Assembly (NCBI GenBank): GCA_946800325.1
Contig: OX326958.1
Span: forward strand, 1,436,001-1,500,000
DNA: 64,000 bases
Direction: 5' to 3'
DNA from: Luzula sylvatica
Taxonomy: Eukaryota > Streptophyta > Magnoliopsida > Poales > Juncaceae
In this document: positions 36,446 to 48,400 of the stretch, piece after piece
How positions within the stretch are numbered: position 1 is the stretch's first letter
Layout of the letters: every line of letters begins with the position of its first letter
Translations under genes and position numbers: made by a program
The notes under the pieces: model-generated
Told to the model about the DNA's origin: nothing
What the model saw: the letters and a program-made list of their open reading frames with translations, nothing else
The model's database searches: none

Positions 36446-39400
36446 TAAATCAAGTCTCTCGAAGATTCGATGCTCCAACTCCAACTTGAGGCGCCAACCA
36501 TTGCTAACCGCGATAAGCAACGAGCGATTCATGACGAACATCAAAATGCGCTCAATCAATTGAAAATTCTTTGGCACCAACGATCTAGGGCGCAATGGGT
36601 TTTTGGGGGCGATCAAAATACGAGGTATTTTCATCACCTTACGACAATTCGACGACGACGTAACACCATTCACTCTATAAAACTAGCCGATGGGACTTGG
36701 GTAGGTGATGAGAAAGAACTTCGCCGAGCATTCGTGGATCATTACAAGACGATGTCGGGGGCTAAAAAGGTGCGCAAAATAGAGGATGTTTATACGGCGG
36801 AATTTCTTCAAACATTACCGAAAATTGCAAACTCGCAACACTCGAGTTTGGCGAGTATACCTAGTACGGAGGAAATTCTATCAACCATCCGTGATATCGG
36901 GTCGGATAAAAGTCCGGGTCCCGATGGTATTTCGGGCCGATTTATCAAGTATTTTTTACCATCACTACTCTCGCCAATATCCGCGACGATTAAGGATTTT
37001 TTCCGTACCGGTGTTATGCCTACCGGTTTGGGTGACTCTAATATGGTAATTATACCGAAGATTCCCGACCCCCAATTTATAACCGATTACCGCCCAATTA
37101 GCGTCCTCAATACCGTCTACAAAATTATTGCTAAAATTATTGTCAACCGAATCCGGCCATGGTTGATGAGAATGATAGTCGATGAGCAAAATGCCTTTCT
37201 CCCGAATCGGTTAATCTCGGATAACATTATCATCCTCAAAGAGGTACTTCATTCCTTTTGCCAAACCAATTTTTCGACCCCCTCCCTTGCGCTCAAAGCG
37301 GATTTATCAAAAGCTTTTGATCGCATGAGTTGGGATTTTTTAGGCGACACTCTTTTTCACTATAACTTTCCGCCACACCTTATACGAATTATACTAAGTT
37401 GTATGTCGAGTGCGAAATATTCCATTATGTTTAATGGCCGCGGCGATGGGTTTTTCAAACCCGGTCGGGGTTTACGACAAGGTTGTCCGTTATCTCCTTA
37501 TCTATTCATCCTAGGTATGGATTTATTCTCCCGATCCTTAAACTTTGCGACGAATCGTAATTATTTAAGTGGGGTTAAAATATCATTTTCGGCTCCTCGC
37601 ATTAATCATTCGCTTTACGCGGATGACGTCACCATTTTTGCCGCGGCTAATGAACTCGAGGTAATGCGCATCAAAGAGGCTTTCAAATCCTTCGAATTAG
37701 TATCCGGACAATGCCTTAACCCGTCCAAATCTAGAGTTTGGTTTAGCAATAATGTACCCGAGCCGACCCAAGCCGAATTATTAACAATCCTCGGTGCTAC
37801 TTTAGCATCGCCGAAGGAGCGGTACCTTGGTGTCCACATCCGAAAGAATGGATCCGTAGATTCCTCTCCATTGGTGGCACAATTCCAAACACGACTCGCG
37901 GGGTGGAAGATTAATACTCTCTCTCATGCGGGTCGGTTGGTTCTTATCAACTCGGTTCTTGCCGCGACTCCAATCTACACCATGTACACCGAGTTATTAG
38001 CCAAATCCACAATAAAAAAATTAACCCAAATTATTCGGCAATTTTGGTGGGGTAAAAAAGAGGGGCGGTTCCTCGCTCTTTGTAAATGGGATAATATCGC
38101 TCGTCCGAAAAGGGAAGGAGGCTTGGGAATACGAGATTTACACCTCGTAAACCAATCTTTATTACAAAAACATCTATGGCGAATACTCTCCGATAAGGAT
38201 CGGTTATTGGTAAAACTCCTAAAGGCGAAATACCTTCCTTCGAACACCTTGTGGCATACCAAACGAAAACAACATACCACTAAATTTTGGCAAAGCGTAC
38301 ATCATTCCACAATATGGTGTTTTGGCTTATCGGAAATGGTGAAAAATGTTCCGCAATTGGTGAACCTTGGTACGAAAATTGGCTCTTCGATAAACCGCGC
38401 AACAAAGAGGAGAGGGCCTTAAGAGTGGTTGATTTTATTTCCGATGATTTATCTTGGAATGTTCCATTGCTTATCGACAAATTTGGCCCAACCAAATCCA
38501 TTAAGATTATGGCCGATACACCCCTCACCGCCACTACTTTTCAAAAGACGGACCGACTAATTTGGAAAGGGGCGACGAATGGCAAATTCTCGTGTGCACA
38601 CGCATACCGAAACCTACTTCCGAATAGCCAAAATAATCTCAACACCGGGTCAAGTGAATTAGGAAAGGTCATTTGGAAGAATAACACGCTAACTCCGCGA
38701 GTATCACTTTTCCTTTGGCGGGCATGCAATAATGCTTTGCCTACAACCGTCAAGCTTCATCGACGCATTCCCGGTATACTAGCGGTTTGTCCAAGATGTT
38801 CATGGGGTGATGAGGATGTTATGCATTTAATCTTTCTATGCCCTTTATCGCAAAGAGTTTGGTTTACTTCCCCGTTAGGTATTATCGCGGACAAGCTCCA
38901 AGGGGATCTCCAAGAGATTATTCTCTTTTTTGCAAAACACCTTGATGATGGTCAATTTTGTATTTTCGCTAATACAATTTGGGCAATATGGAAAGGGCGT
39001 TGTGAATGGGTCTTTGCGAACAAAAAATTAAAACCGGGGGAAATCAATACCATGGCGGAGTCTATTGCACGATGGTCGAACCCGTACCGGGATATTATTA
39101 TCGGTACGAGACGGCTCGGATCTCAAGGGGACAAACAATTTTCTTGCTATTTTGATGGTTCGTGGACGCCAACTAGTGCCGGGAGCGGGTTCATAATTGA
39201 GAGCGGCGGAGTTTGTTGCTATCAAGAGGGTAAACTCATCCATGCCATATCTCCATTTCAAGCCGAGGTAATGGCTTGTCTCCTTGCCTTGCGAAAACTT
39301 CAAGCTCTCGCAATTACCTCTTGTGATATTTTCTCGGACAACGCACTACTAGTCCAAGCTCTTACTACCGACGCAATTGAGGTGGATTGGCGGGTCTATT

Positions 39401-39700
39401 TTGAATTTGAGGATTGTAAAGCTCTTGCGAAAGCACATGATGGTTGGAGTTTCTTTCAAATTCCTCGGGAGTCGAATCGGGTGGCGGATAGTTTAGCTAG
39501 AGAGGCTCGGGTGGAGCATCGTGACTCGGGATAGAGTTTTCGTATCGGATAAAGTTTTTTTTATGTTAGGACCTTTTTAATATAAGGATCCGTTATTTGG
39601 AATGTCATTAGTCGTATCTACGCATATTTATTGTAATGATGACACATTGTAAATATTTGACCTACGGGTTGTTTTATGCAAAAAAAAAAAAAAAAAAAAT
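36446..39700 (+). mobile_element. LINE (non-LTR retrotransposon), 5'-truncated
   Basis: ORF2 only, in two overlapping frames, 36,470-38,422 and 38,287-39,534, so one frameshift lies near 38,300. Frame 1 has the non-LTR reverse transcriptase signatures DYRPISVLN, ALKADLSKAFDRM, GLRQGCPLSPYLF and LYADDV. Frame 2 has a CPRC...H...C zinc-binding reverse-transcriptase motif and a C-terminal RNase H with YFDGSW, the FQAE glutamate, IFSDN and RVADSLAREA. The endonuclease and ORF1 are missing. A poly-A tail follows at about 39,680-39,699. Block Y2 ends at its 5' edge; no target duplication was found. Cannot move by itself. Confidence 0.93.
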
Positions 39701-39789
39701 TTCAACGCTACAAACTTATCAACTTTATTTTAGACAACAATGGAGATATATGGTTCTCTCTTTTCTCTCCCTCCATTGCTCTATCCGGC

Positions 39790-39840
39790 TCTCTCTCTCT
39801 CTCCTTCTTTCTCACTCTGTTTCTCTATCACCACGTGTCT

Positions 39841-39902
<62 letters not shown>
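39790..39902. repeat. CT-rich microsatellite
   Basis: Interrupted CT runs from about 39,790, with a pure (CT)n tract at about 39,851-39,901. The long open frames crossing it are repeat artefacts. Confidence 0.93.
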
Positions 39903-39904
<2 letters not shown>

Positions 39905-40029
39905 GTTCATAGCCCTCTTCAGGCCTCTCCATCTTACTTCACGATCTCTCATCCCTTTCACTGTCGACAATGTCAAGAATTGAAACAGCATCACCGTTTG
40001 ATCCAACTTTTGTATACAATGATGAGCAT

Positions 40030-40236
40030 CAGTGGCGGATCTTGACAAGATTCATTGGGGGGGGCAAAATGAAAAATTAGTTCTGAAATTACACCGTGCG
40101 ATTTCTTTGGGGGGGGGGGGCAAACAGTAAATTTTACGCTGTTATATATACACTGAATCACTAAATATATACATTGTTCGGCGAAAATCTTGTGGGGGCA
40201 ACCGCCCCCCGCGGCCCTCACTAAGATCCGCCCCTG
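40030..40236. mobile_element. hAT-type MITE, 207 bp
   Basis: Termini CAGTGGCGGATCTT and AAGATCCGCCCCTG form inverted repeats of the common hAT type. Flanked by a perfect 8-bp duplication ATGAGCAT (40,022-40,029 and 40,237-40,244). Interior has G runs (GGGGGGGG, GGGGGGGGGGG). Confidence 0.92.
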
Positions 40237-40244
40237 ATGAGCAT

Positions 40245-41815
40245 GTTTCTCTTTCAGCCTTCAATGATTTTCGTGGTTTAGTTAAATTTTTCTGTTGAGA
40301 TATTTTTGGTAATTTAGGCCTTGTACACATTATGAATTCTTTAAAATAGTTAACTAAGATCTAATTTAGATCATTTACACCTTAATTGGATTTTATTTGT
40401 GCAATTAATCTTTAATCGAACCAAATTTATCTTTCAATTGAACTGTGAAAAACAAAAAAATTTGCACAAAAAAATCATTTTTTTATGTTGCATTAAGAAA
40501 AGAAAACAAGAATCACGTTTTTGCATGTGGTCCAGAAAAATACATATGAGCAAAAACATTGAAACTATAATTGGAAAATGTAATTCGTTACACTAAAAAC
40601 ATTGAAACTCTCATACACTCAAGCTTTGTATACATTCAAACTTTTATACACAAAACTTGATCTTAACCGAACTCTTGAAACTGTTATGCACTCAAGCTTC
40701 TTCTTCTCATTTTCCTAAATAAAATAAGTATAATGGTATGCCAAATTAATTGAAAGAAAATAAGATAAATCCAATTATAATTCGAATTAGTGGACTTATA
40801 TTTTTTATCAGTTTCTAATCCCAATTCGAATCCCAATTGGTTCCTCTCTTTCGCCAATTCCACCTTTTTCTCGATTTTGCCTACATATGATGGCTGTTCT
40901 GATTAATCTCGATTTTCATATTGAATCGAAAAAATTCCAGTCCTAATTCATCAAAAATAAGCTCTGATAAGTCCTAATTGTTCCATGATTCCAATAAGCC
41001 CTAACTGCTTTAATTAGAAAGAAGATCACAAAATAGTTAATCCTAATCAGCATGAGAAAGAAAAATAAAGGGAACATTACTTCTAAATTGATCTCGTTGA
41101 GATCATAGAAAGGTCCAATGAGAGAGGAGACAAATTTGAAAAAGATAAATACAGGAAATTGTTCAATCTAGAGAGAAAAATTTGAAAAAGATAAATGATC
41201 AATCCAGAGAGAACAATTTGAAAAAATAAAATAAAGAAAATTGTTCAATCTAGAGAGAAAATTTTGAAAAAGATAAATAAAGGAAATTGTTCAATCTAGA
41301 GAGAAGGTCCTCGATACAGACAATACCAACTCGAATCGATACAGAGAACAGGTAGATGGAGATCAACAGTCGCAGTGAGATACCGAGCACCACTCGTACT
41401 CGAGAGAGGGACATCTCATATTCAACAGAGGAGAGATGAGGAGTTTTTTACTTATCACAAGAGGAGAGATAAGGAGCACTAAGTTCCTGTCGACCTTCTT
41501 GAACTTCGTTACGAGAGGAGATATAAGGAGCACATGCATAAACGAGCGAGCCATAGAGCGAGATAAGGAGTTTCTTGGTATTGAGTTTTTTGAAGGAGAA
41601 GAAGATATGAGAGAGAAAATCAACATGAACAGAGGAACAAGACAGTTTTAGTTTCTATTTTTGGATTAACGGAGAGAAAACAGACAAATGTTAAAACATA
41701 ATCTCATCGCAATAACTTGATGAGATCGGATGGCTTAGAAAATGCATGGACGAGATCTTGTCCGATGGGCATCGGACAAACTCCTGACCCATATATATAT
41801 ATATATATAATGCTA
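40245..41815. other. Non-coding, with short tandem repeats
   Basis: No gene seen. At about 41,150-41,312 there are four imperfect copies of GGAAATTGTTCAATCTAGAG with AATTTGAAAAAGATAAAT. Between 41,425 and 41,570 the motif GAGGAGAGATAAGGAG recurs. An AT run lies at 41,791-41,808. Confidence 0.55.
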
Positions 41816-42862
41816 AAAATAACTCCCTCCTCACTTTCAGCCCTCGCGAGATTTCTTATAAGATGAATTATAAAAAAGGATAGAAACTAGGCCTTGGTAC
41901 CAAGACGGTTCAAAGGATAGGCCATCGTTGTTCATCTGACGGAAATACTCGTCATCATCCTTAGTGAATAAAGACCTCGTGATTGGAGACAATTTTGTGT
42001 GTAAATATCTTTCGTGCGCATGGTCTTTACCTCCCTGCAAAAAAAAAAACAAAAAAAATTAAAATTTTAGAGGGGCATATTTGAAATATATACTATATCA
42101 AACAATATACTCACTTCATTCCTTGTACCGAATATACCTATGGGTTGAAGAAGATTTATATTGTTGCTTCCCACAAAATTTTGTGCCATACCAATGATCG
42201 TACCACCAAGACTTGCTTCTCCATGATGGTACCCAGAATCTGCAGAAACATAACCACAAAATTCTGGAACCTAATAAAATCAAAACCCGTTAATTAATCT
42301 ATACATACATGCTAAACGAAAATATTAAAAGAAATAAATATTTACCTTGACTTCTTTGACTAAATTACGGTTGAAAGAAGAAAAAAGAATCTTTCTTTGT
42401 GCTGGTTTTAATCCATCGACCATTGAAGGAATTGATCTTTTCAAATCGGCCATGGCGAAGTGGATCAATTCCTTGTGGACGAAATCTCTGTACGATATCA
42501 ATTTCTCAGTTTCCGGCAGATACACATCAGGCTATAATAACAGAAAAATAATTAGTAACTATAAATAATTAAACGCTAAACGATGATTGATTATAATAAT
42601 ATGAGCTTGCGTTGTATTGAAGAATCCAATTTTTTCTTCGATCCACGTTTTTCCTGCTGAATGCAATTTCAATCGCAACAGTGTCACTTTCACCAGACCA
42701 ACGGAACTCCTTCTTGTGTGTGTCCATGTTTCGGAAATACTCTTGTACTTCTTCAGATGTGCTTGTACCCAGACCCTGTTTTGACCAATTTTGAAATTAT
42801 AAATTAGAAATTTGAATTTTAAAATTGGTAAAGAGAGAATTTCAAACCTTGTAGTATTTTAA
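41816..42862 (-). pseudogene. TOP2 partial copy D
   Basis: Minus-strand copies of TOP2 exons 8 to 11: exon 8 (about 42,600-42,778), exon 9 (about 42,346-42,531, LISYRDFVHKELIHFAMADL), exon 10 (about 42,115-42,270) and exon 11 (41,905-42,036, GGKDHAHERYLHTKLSPITR, keeping the Arg-Tyr pair). The copy stops inside exon 7 at about 42,862. On its 3' side, intron 11 is fused at about 41,864 to the terminal-exon sequence seen in blocks X1/X2, so exons 12-16 were deleted. Lies downstream of the complete TOP2-like gene in the same orientation, consistent with an old tandem duplicate. Confidence 0.88.
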
Positions 42863-43154
42863 CTAAATTTTGCTTTTCCAATTTTACCCCGTATTAAATA
42901 AGCAATATATTATATGTCGGTAAAATAGGAAAAGCATAAATTAGGGATAATCTTAGCAGATAGTTAACCGAATTTAACAAAAAGGGCATTTGTGAAATTT
43001 TAGTAGTTTTGTAGGGGTATTCATGATATTTCACGTGTTGCAAGGGTATACATGAAATTGTGGGGTTTTGTAGGGGTAGGTATGAAATTTGGCCTTTTTG
43101 TTTTGTTTTTTCTATTGCAATCCAAATTACGCCCATGTATGGAAGAAAAATATA

Positions 43155-44265
43155 ATTGACTCAATTAAATGTTAATTGACATGATAACTGGTACAGATTA
43201 GCTATTAATTTAATACGTAATTAACATTATTTCGAATTCATAAATTTGAATCAATATTAATGAATATTTAATGATAGTTCTAATTATCATTTTAATTAAA
43301 TGCAATAATACAAATATGGAGAATACGACAGATAAATATTGGAGCAAAGTAAAAAAAAAAAAAATTAATATATGTTCCCGTGAAAAAAGATATAAAATTT
43401 TATGAAACTCCAAAATGTACCTGCCGTATTTTTCGTATTTGTACTATTTCATTTAATTAACGTGATAATTAGAACATATCATTAAATATTCATTAATATT
43501 GATTCAAATTTATGAATTCGAACTAATGTTAATTACGTATTAAATTAATAGCTAACATGTGTTAGTTATCATGTTAATTAAATAAATTAACTTAGAACAT
43601 AGAGCATGTTATGGTACATTTTGGAGCAAATTAATTTTTTTTTTAATATAAAATTTTATGAAACTCCAAAATGTACCTGTTGTATTCTCTATATTTATAC
43701 TATTACATTTAATTAACGTGATAATTAGAACATATCATTAAATATTCATTAATATTGATTCAAATTTATGAATTCGAATATAATTTTATGAAAGTCCAAA
43801 ATGTACCTGCCGTATTGTCCCTAGTTATAGTATTACATTTAATTAACGTGATAATTAGAACATATCATTAAATATTCATTAATATTGATTCAAATTTATG
43901 AATTCGAACTAATGTTAATTACGTATTAAATTAATATCTAACATGCGTTAGTTATCATGTTAGTTAAATATATTACTTAAAACATAGAACTGTTATGGTA
44001 CATTTTGGAGCAAAGTAATTTTTTTTTAATATATAATTATATGAAACTCCAAAATGTACCTGCCGTATTCATCATATTTGTACTATTGCATTTAATTAAC
44101 GTCATAATTAGAACATATCATTAAAATATTCATTCATATTGATTCAAATTTACGAACGTATTAAATTAATAGCTAACATGTGTTAGTTATCATGTTAATT
44201 AAATATATTAACTTAGAACACATATCATGTTATGGTATATCTTGGAGCAAAATAATTTTTTTTTA
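43155..44265. repeat. AT-rich inverted and tandem repeat
   Basis: An arm at about 43,155-43,330 is the reverse complement of about 43,425-43,605. The second arm's unit (CCGTATT..., TTTAATTAACGTGATAATTAG, ATTCATTAATATTGATTC, GTTAGTTATCATGTTAATTA, CATTTTGGAGCAAA) is then repeated in tandem at about 43,670, 43,800 and 44,050, some copies truncated. It looks like a foldback element with later tandem amplification. Confidence 0.8.
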
Positions 44266-44689
44266 ATATCAGCTAACTGTCATTCAATTCATTCTTCTAA
44301 GTTGACATTTTTATCGTCAATAAATTAACTTTATTTAATTTATTTAAACAACTAAAATTCAGTTGAAGGAAATTATGAAAGTTAACAAGTTTAAATGCAC
44401 GAGTTAACTTGATTTTACTATGTTTTTATAATTTTTTTTTTGTCGTATCTGATATTTGAATACCATCAATTACAAATCACAAGATATGAACTATTCAATA
44501 CATGTGAAATAACACAATAATGCTACGTATCCCGAAACAAAATACAAAATACCGAATCAATCTCGAAATTATATTTATGGTCAAAATATAATGGACACCA
44601 TGTGGGGCCCATGTACAATTCATATGCAAATAATTTATTCGGAAATAATTTACATAACACCAATACGACCTACGTATACAAATACGAAA

Positions 44690-44945
44690 TACCAATACGA
44701 GTATGAAATACGAAAATGAAAAACAATACGAATACGAATACGAACATAAGCACGAACAGGAATACTAATACAGGAATTAAGAATTATGAATAACTAATAA
44801 CGAATACGAATACAAAGTACGAATACTAATACGAATATGCGAATAAGAATAATACACGAATACGAATACATGAATACGAATATACGGACACGGATGCGAG
44901 TACGAATATCAAATACGAATACGAAGTACAACTAAAAATACGAAC
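44690..44945. repeat. ACGAAT/TACGAA hexamer satellite
   Basis: Degenerate tandem array of about 40 units of ACGAAT/ACGAA/TACTAAT. It ends about 95 bp before a Helitron-type 3' end and may be internal to that element. Confidence 0.85.
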
Positions 44946-45037
44946 AATTCGATATATTTCGGAAATGAGGACATTTTAATTACAACAAAACATAAAAATC
45001 AGAAAAAGTGCGGAATATATGTTTTTTTTACGATGAA

Positions 45038-45066
45038 CCCGCGCAATTGCACGGGTGCCACGCTAG
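45038..45066 (+). mobile_element. Helitron 3' terminus
   Basis: CCCGCGCAATTGCACGGG (hairpin, 45,038-45,055) followed by seven bases and CTAG, then T. This hairpin-plus-CTRR layout is the Helitron 3' end. The 5' end was not located; the element extends to lower coordinates. Confidence 0.75.
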
Positions 45067-45435
45067 TTTCTTACAATCTATATGCCTTTTTGTTTGAATA
45101 TTTGAGGGATTTTTTTATTGGAATTTTTCTTATGGGCCTTTTTGAAACAGAATCATGAAGGGTGTATTTTTCAATAAATATGGGCTAAGATAATTTAGTT
45201 TTATTCTGGGCCTGGAGTTCTCTCTTAATCATTTTAGAACGTTTGTTTTAAAAGAGATCCTCCAGTCAGTTATAAACTGGAGAAGAGAGTATTATTGTCA
45301 TAGAATAAAAGCGACGCCTCTAATGAATAAGGAAGCAATCAAATACAAACAGCATTCTTTCTTTTGGATCTAAATTTTTTTCCAGAAAATCCACAAAAAT
45401 ACATAAAAAATACATTTGTTCTTTTCATCTTACAT

Positions 45436-48400
45436 CTAGATTATTATTCTTTCTATCCAATTATTAGCTCGCGTCGCCTTTCTAGCTCCTTCGGACTCTC
45501 TATCCTTTCTATCCAATTCCTATTTTAAATAAACCATCACAAAATTAATTTCACGATTCAAAATAAATAAATTAAAAAAAAATAATTTGAACTCACATCA
45601 AGTTCCATTTCAAGGGTATCAAGGTCTTCAATCCAAAGAGAGCGTCCCGTTGAATTCCTTAATTCATCAACGTTCCTTTTCATTTGGTCCAACTCTTCAC
45701 AAAGCTCATCTACTTTCTTGAAAGTCACACTTTCAATAGAAATATTGTAAAGACGCTCGTAAGCGCGCAAAGATTCTTTGACCATCGGGGTGAAGTCCTC
45801 TTCGGATAATTCGTCTATTTTCCTATCGTTTACATTTATTTTATTTTTTATCGTGCCCCATACGATTCGAAACTTGTTTTGCATTGTTAGTAGATTCGAT
45901 TCAAGATATTCCAAAAGAGCTTGCTGAAAAAGTCAAAAAAATCAAAATTAAATTCACATAATTTATAACTTTATGCTGATTTTGATGAACGTACCCGCAT
46001 TAAGTCGTAGCGAGCGAGTCTCAAGGTATGGAAATTTCGGAGAACTACAATAAAAAAAAAGGAAGTGTTAATAAAAACATAATATTTAACGTAAAAAATG
46101 AAATGAAATTACTTTCTTCAGGGTTGTTGTATTTCTGTAACTCGCCATTAGAGTCGAATAAATGCATATTCGTGGTGCCAATACTAGTGGTGAGCTCGAA
46201 TTTCTTCTCTAGCCCTTCGTTTAAAACCATATTCATATTTTCCTTGCTTAAAGTCACCTCGAAATGTACACTCACATCATCATGAAACTTACGAAAATCC
46301 TGTAAATCAATTTGTAAAAATAATTACATTTGATTTTGCTCCACATTGTAATATAATTGGCAATAATTTAAAAAAAAAAATTACCTCGATAAACGGTTGC
46401 TTTTTGTCGGTACCAAGCATGGAAGCTTCTAGAAACTCTTTATAATCCCGAGTCCATTTTCCAATCGGCAATTCAGTTATGAGGAGTGTAGTGGCGTCCA
46501 CTTTCTCGATGACACCTGTAGTGGTGTAAGTCACGCCAGATTCGTCACTGCTAGTTTTTTCAATACTACCCTGAAAAAAATAAAATAAAGAATGAAATTA
46601 TAACTTGTAAATTAATAAATTAAAACAAGTATAAAAATTACAAACCTTGAAACCACGGTACCAAGGTTGCATTGGTTCCATTGGTTCGTCGTTAAGTAAC
46701 CTTCTTATATTTTTTATGATATCTCTTGGGTTATAGTTCGGTACGTAGCTACTCCCACCCGTAGCAATTCCTTCACTTCCATTCACCAAAACCATCGGAA
46801 TTATTGGTATATACCTACAATTTTAAAGCCATTAACATCAAGATCCAATAAACAAGATGAATTATAAAAAAGGATAGAAACTAGGCCTTGGTACCAAGAC
46901 GGTTCAAAGGATATGCCATCGTTGTTCAAATGATGGAGATGCGCGTCATCATCCTTAGGGAATAAAGACCTCGTGATTGGAGACAATTTTGTGTATAAAT
47001 ACCTTGCACTCGCATGGTCTTTACCTCCCTGCAAAAAAAAACAAAAATATAAAATTTTAGAGGGGCATATTTGAAATATATACTATATCAAACAATACTC
47101 ACTTCATTCCTTGTACCGAATAGACCTATGGGTTGAAGAAGATTTATATTGTTGCTTCCCACAAAATTTTGTGCCATACCAATGATCGTACCAGCAAAAC
47201 TTGCTTCTCCATGATGGTACCCAGAATCCGCGGAAACATAACCAGAAAATTCCGGAACCTAATAAAATCAAAACCCGTTAATTAATCTATACAGACATGC
47301 TAAACGAAAATATTAAAAGAAATAAATATTTACCTTGACTTCTTCGACTAAATTACGGTTGAAAGAACAAAAGAGAATCTTTCTCTGTGCTGGTTTGAAT
47401 CCATCGACCATTGAAGGAATTGATCTTTTCAAATCGGCCATGGCGAAGTGGATCAATTCCTTGTTCACGAAATCTTTGTACGATATCAATTTCTCAGTTT
47501 TCCGCAGATACGTATCAGGCTATAATAACAGAAAAATAATTAGTAACTATAAATAATTAAACGCTAAACGATGATTGATTATAATAATATGAGCTTGCCT
47601 TGAGTTGAAGAAGCCAATTTTTTCTTTGATCCACGTTTTTCCTGCTGAATGCAATTTCAATCGCAACACTGTCAACTTCATCAAACCAACGGAACTCCTT
47701 CTTGTGTGTGTCCATGTTTTGGAAATACTCTTGTACTTCTTCAGATGTGCTTGTACCCAGACCCTGTTTTGACCAATTTTGAAATTAGAAATTAGAAATT
47801 TGAATTTTGAAATTGGTAAAGAGAGAATTTCAAACCTTATAGTATTTTATGGACCAATCTTCATGCTTCTTAAGGTCTTTTTTCCAAGATTCATACTCTT
47901 GTATGGTATAAAAAGAACGCACTGTGTCCGTCCTGTTATTTGATGCCTACATATCAAAATATAGGATTTAGTGTTTGAGTTAATTCTACTTGAAAAGACT
48001 TTCAAAACAAAGAAATGTACCTTGACAATGGGAGTGACGAAGTCGAACATGAAAGCGGGAATCTTAAGCAAAGAAGGCCAAAATGAGTGTATAAAATTGA
48101 TAACCAAACCTTTGATGTGGGACCCATCATGATCTGGATCAGCCATGATCATGACCTGGCCATATCTGAGCTCTTTAGCACTATCATATTTTTTTCCATG
48201 TTGCAAACCGAGAATTCGTTTTATATTCAGAATATCAGCATTCTCCATGACTTGCTTGACACTCGCCTCTCTCACGTTCAATAGTTTACCCTTCAATGGA
48301 TACACTCCGAAATTAGTATTACTCTTTTCCAACACCGATAAACCTGCCATCTATAAAAAGACAAAAAAAAAGTTAGTTGGAAGGGTATTTGTGGTATTTT

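Noticed and set aside
36470..39534. LINE as two separate genes
   Set aside because: Reverse transcriptase and RNase H belong to one ORF2; the split reflects a frameshift near 38,300.
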